Of a stretch of DNA of 43,469 nucleotides, positions 43,313 through 43,469 are shown piece after piece. How positions within the stretch are numbered: position 1 is the stretch's first letter; each line of letters opens with the position of its first letter. Under the pieces are notes generated by a model, which was not told where the DNA came from, searched no databases, and saw only the letters and a program-made list of their open reading frames with translations. Source of the DNA: an uncultured Acidimicrobiales bacterium (GTDB lineage Bacteria; Actinomycetota; Acidimicrobiia; Acidimicrobiales; SHLQ01); assembly GCA_938038785.1 (NCBI GenBank), contig CALHTB010000040.1:1-43469 (forward strand). The letters run 5' to 3'. Both the position numbers and the translations under genes were made by a program.

Positions 43313-43469
43313 CGAACACCGCCTCCGGCGCCCAGGCTCCGTGCCGCCTGAACGCGCAATCCCACCGCGCAACCCAACCGCTCGAACACCGCCTCCGGCG
43401 CCCAGGCTCCGTGCCGCCTGAACGCGCAATCCCACCGCGCAACCCAACCGCTCGAACACCGCCTCCGGC
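43313..43469. repeat. 70-bp tandem repeat, running off the window
   Basis: A 70-base unit starting CGAACACCGCCTCCGGCG occurs twice in full (43313-43382 and 43383-43452) and begins a third time at 43453 up to the edge. The two full copies are identical. There is no change of sequence inside the unit, so it is not a repeat-spacer array. It codes for no convincing protein. Confidence 0.9.

Noticed and set aside
43313..43469. CRISPR-like array at the right edge
   Set aside because: The two full 70-base units are identical throughout, so there are no variable spacers, and no cas genes are present in the window.
1..43469. tRNA, rRNA, integrase or transposase genes
   Set aside because: I looked for typical T-arm sequences and recombinase motifs and found none I could support, so no mobile island is claimed.

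Overview
The window comes from a high-GC actinobacterium, most likely class Acidimicrobiia (Ilumatobacter-like). This is an inference from several things seen together: a monomeric NADP-isocitrate dehydrogenase, paired actinobacterial dynamin-like GTPases, Sec, Tat and lipoprotein signals of Gram-positive style, frequent GTG starts, and cytosolic-type malate dehydrogenase. No rRNA, tRNA, transposase, integrase or CRISPR array was recognised. Genes are densely packed and no gene-free stretch exceeds 300 bases. The longest gap, between the ankyrin lipoprotein and the rhomboid gene (20823-21182), holds a 58-codon membrane-protein gene and a hairpin repeat.

Layout. (1) 1-8886: housekeeping and accessory metabolism. 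It holds two tandem GTPases (the first cut by the left edge), a 4CL-like acyl-CoA ligase, two alpha/beta hydrolases, a DUF368/PopT polyprenyl-phosphate transporter, a DUF7064-like protein, an SCP2-like protein and an Fpg/Nei-family DNA glycosylase. (2) 9061-12130: two adjacent paralogous secreted proteins whose mature N-termini look like a two-motif LAGLIDADG domain, followed by Cys-bounded FN3-like repeats and, in one of them, RTX repeats. (3) 12233-18297: mdh, a GlsB/YeaQ-type membrane protein, a heterodimeric ABC exporter and folD. (4) 18366-22759: a third secreted protein sharing the Cys-bounded repeats, an ankyrin lipoprotein, a small membrane protein, a rhomboid protease and a membrane protein overlapping it. 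(5) 22784-26920: monomeric icd, a Tat-exported protein, a nucleoside deoxyribosyltransferase-like protein and a gamma-glutamylcyclotransferase-like protein. (6) 27049-41609: a surface-glycan region. A plus-strand run encodes a CMP-sugar-type cytidylyltransferase, a 2-hydroxyacid dehydrogenase, an acyl carrier protein, an FkbH-like protein, a VOC protein and a methyltransferase, and later a GT2, an SDR and a GT-B-like protein. Facing it is a tightly overlapping minus-strand operon: sulfotransferase, unknown, GT4, unknown, GT2. (7) 41723-43240: a DEAD-box RNA helicase, then a palindromic repeat and a 70-bp tandem repeat that runs off the right edge.

How the genes work together. In region 6 the cytidylyltransferase, dehydrogenase, ACP and FkbH suggest that an activated acidic sugar and a glyceryl-type (three-carbon, ACP-bound) unit are made and built into a surface glycan. 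Methyltransferases and a sulfotransferase would then decorate it. PopT would recycle the lipid carrier used by such pathways.

The two observations most likely to be new are the secreted LAGLIDADG-like protein pair, and a dispersed hairpin repeat with an invariant ACTTCCG loop. The hairpin occurs five times at three loci, and its stem sequences change in a compensatory way.
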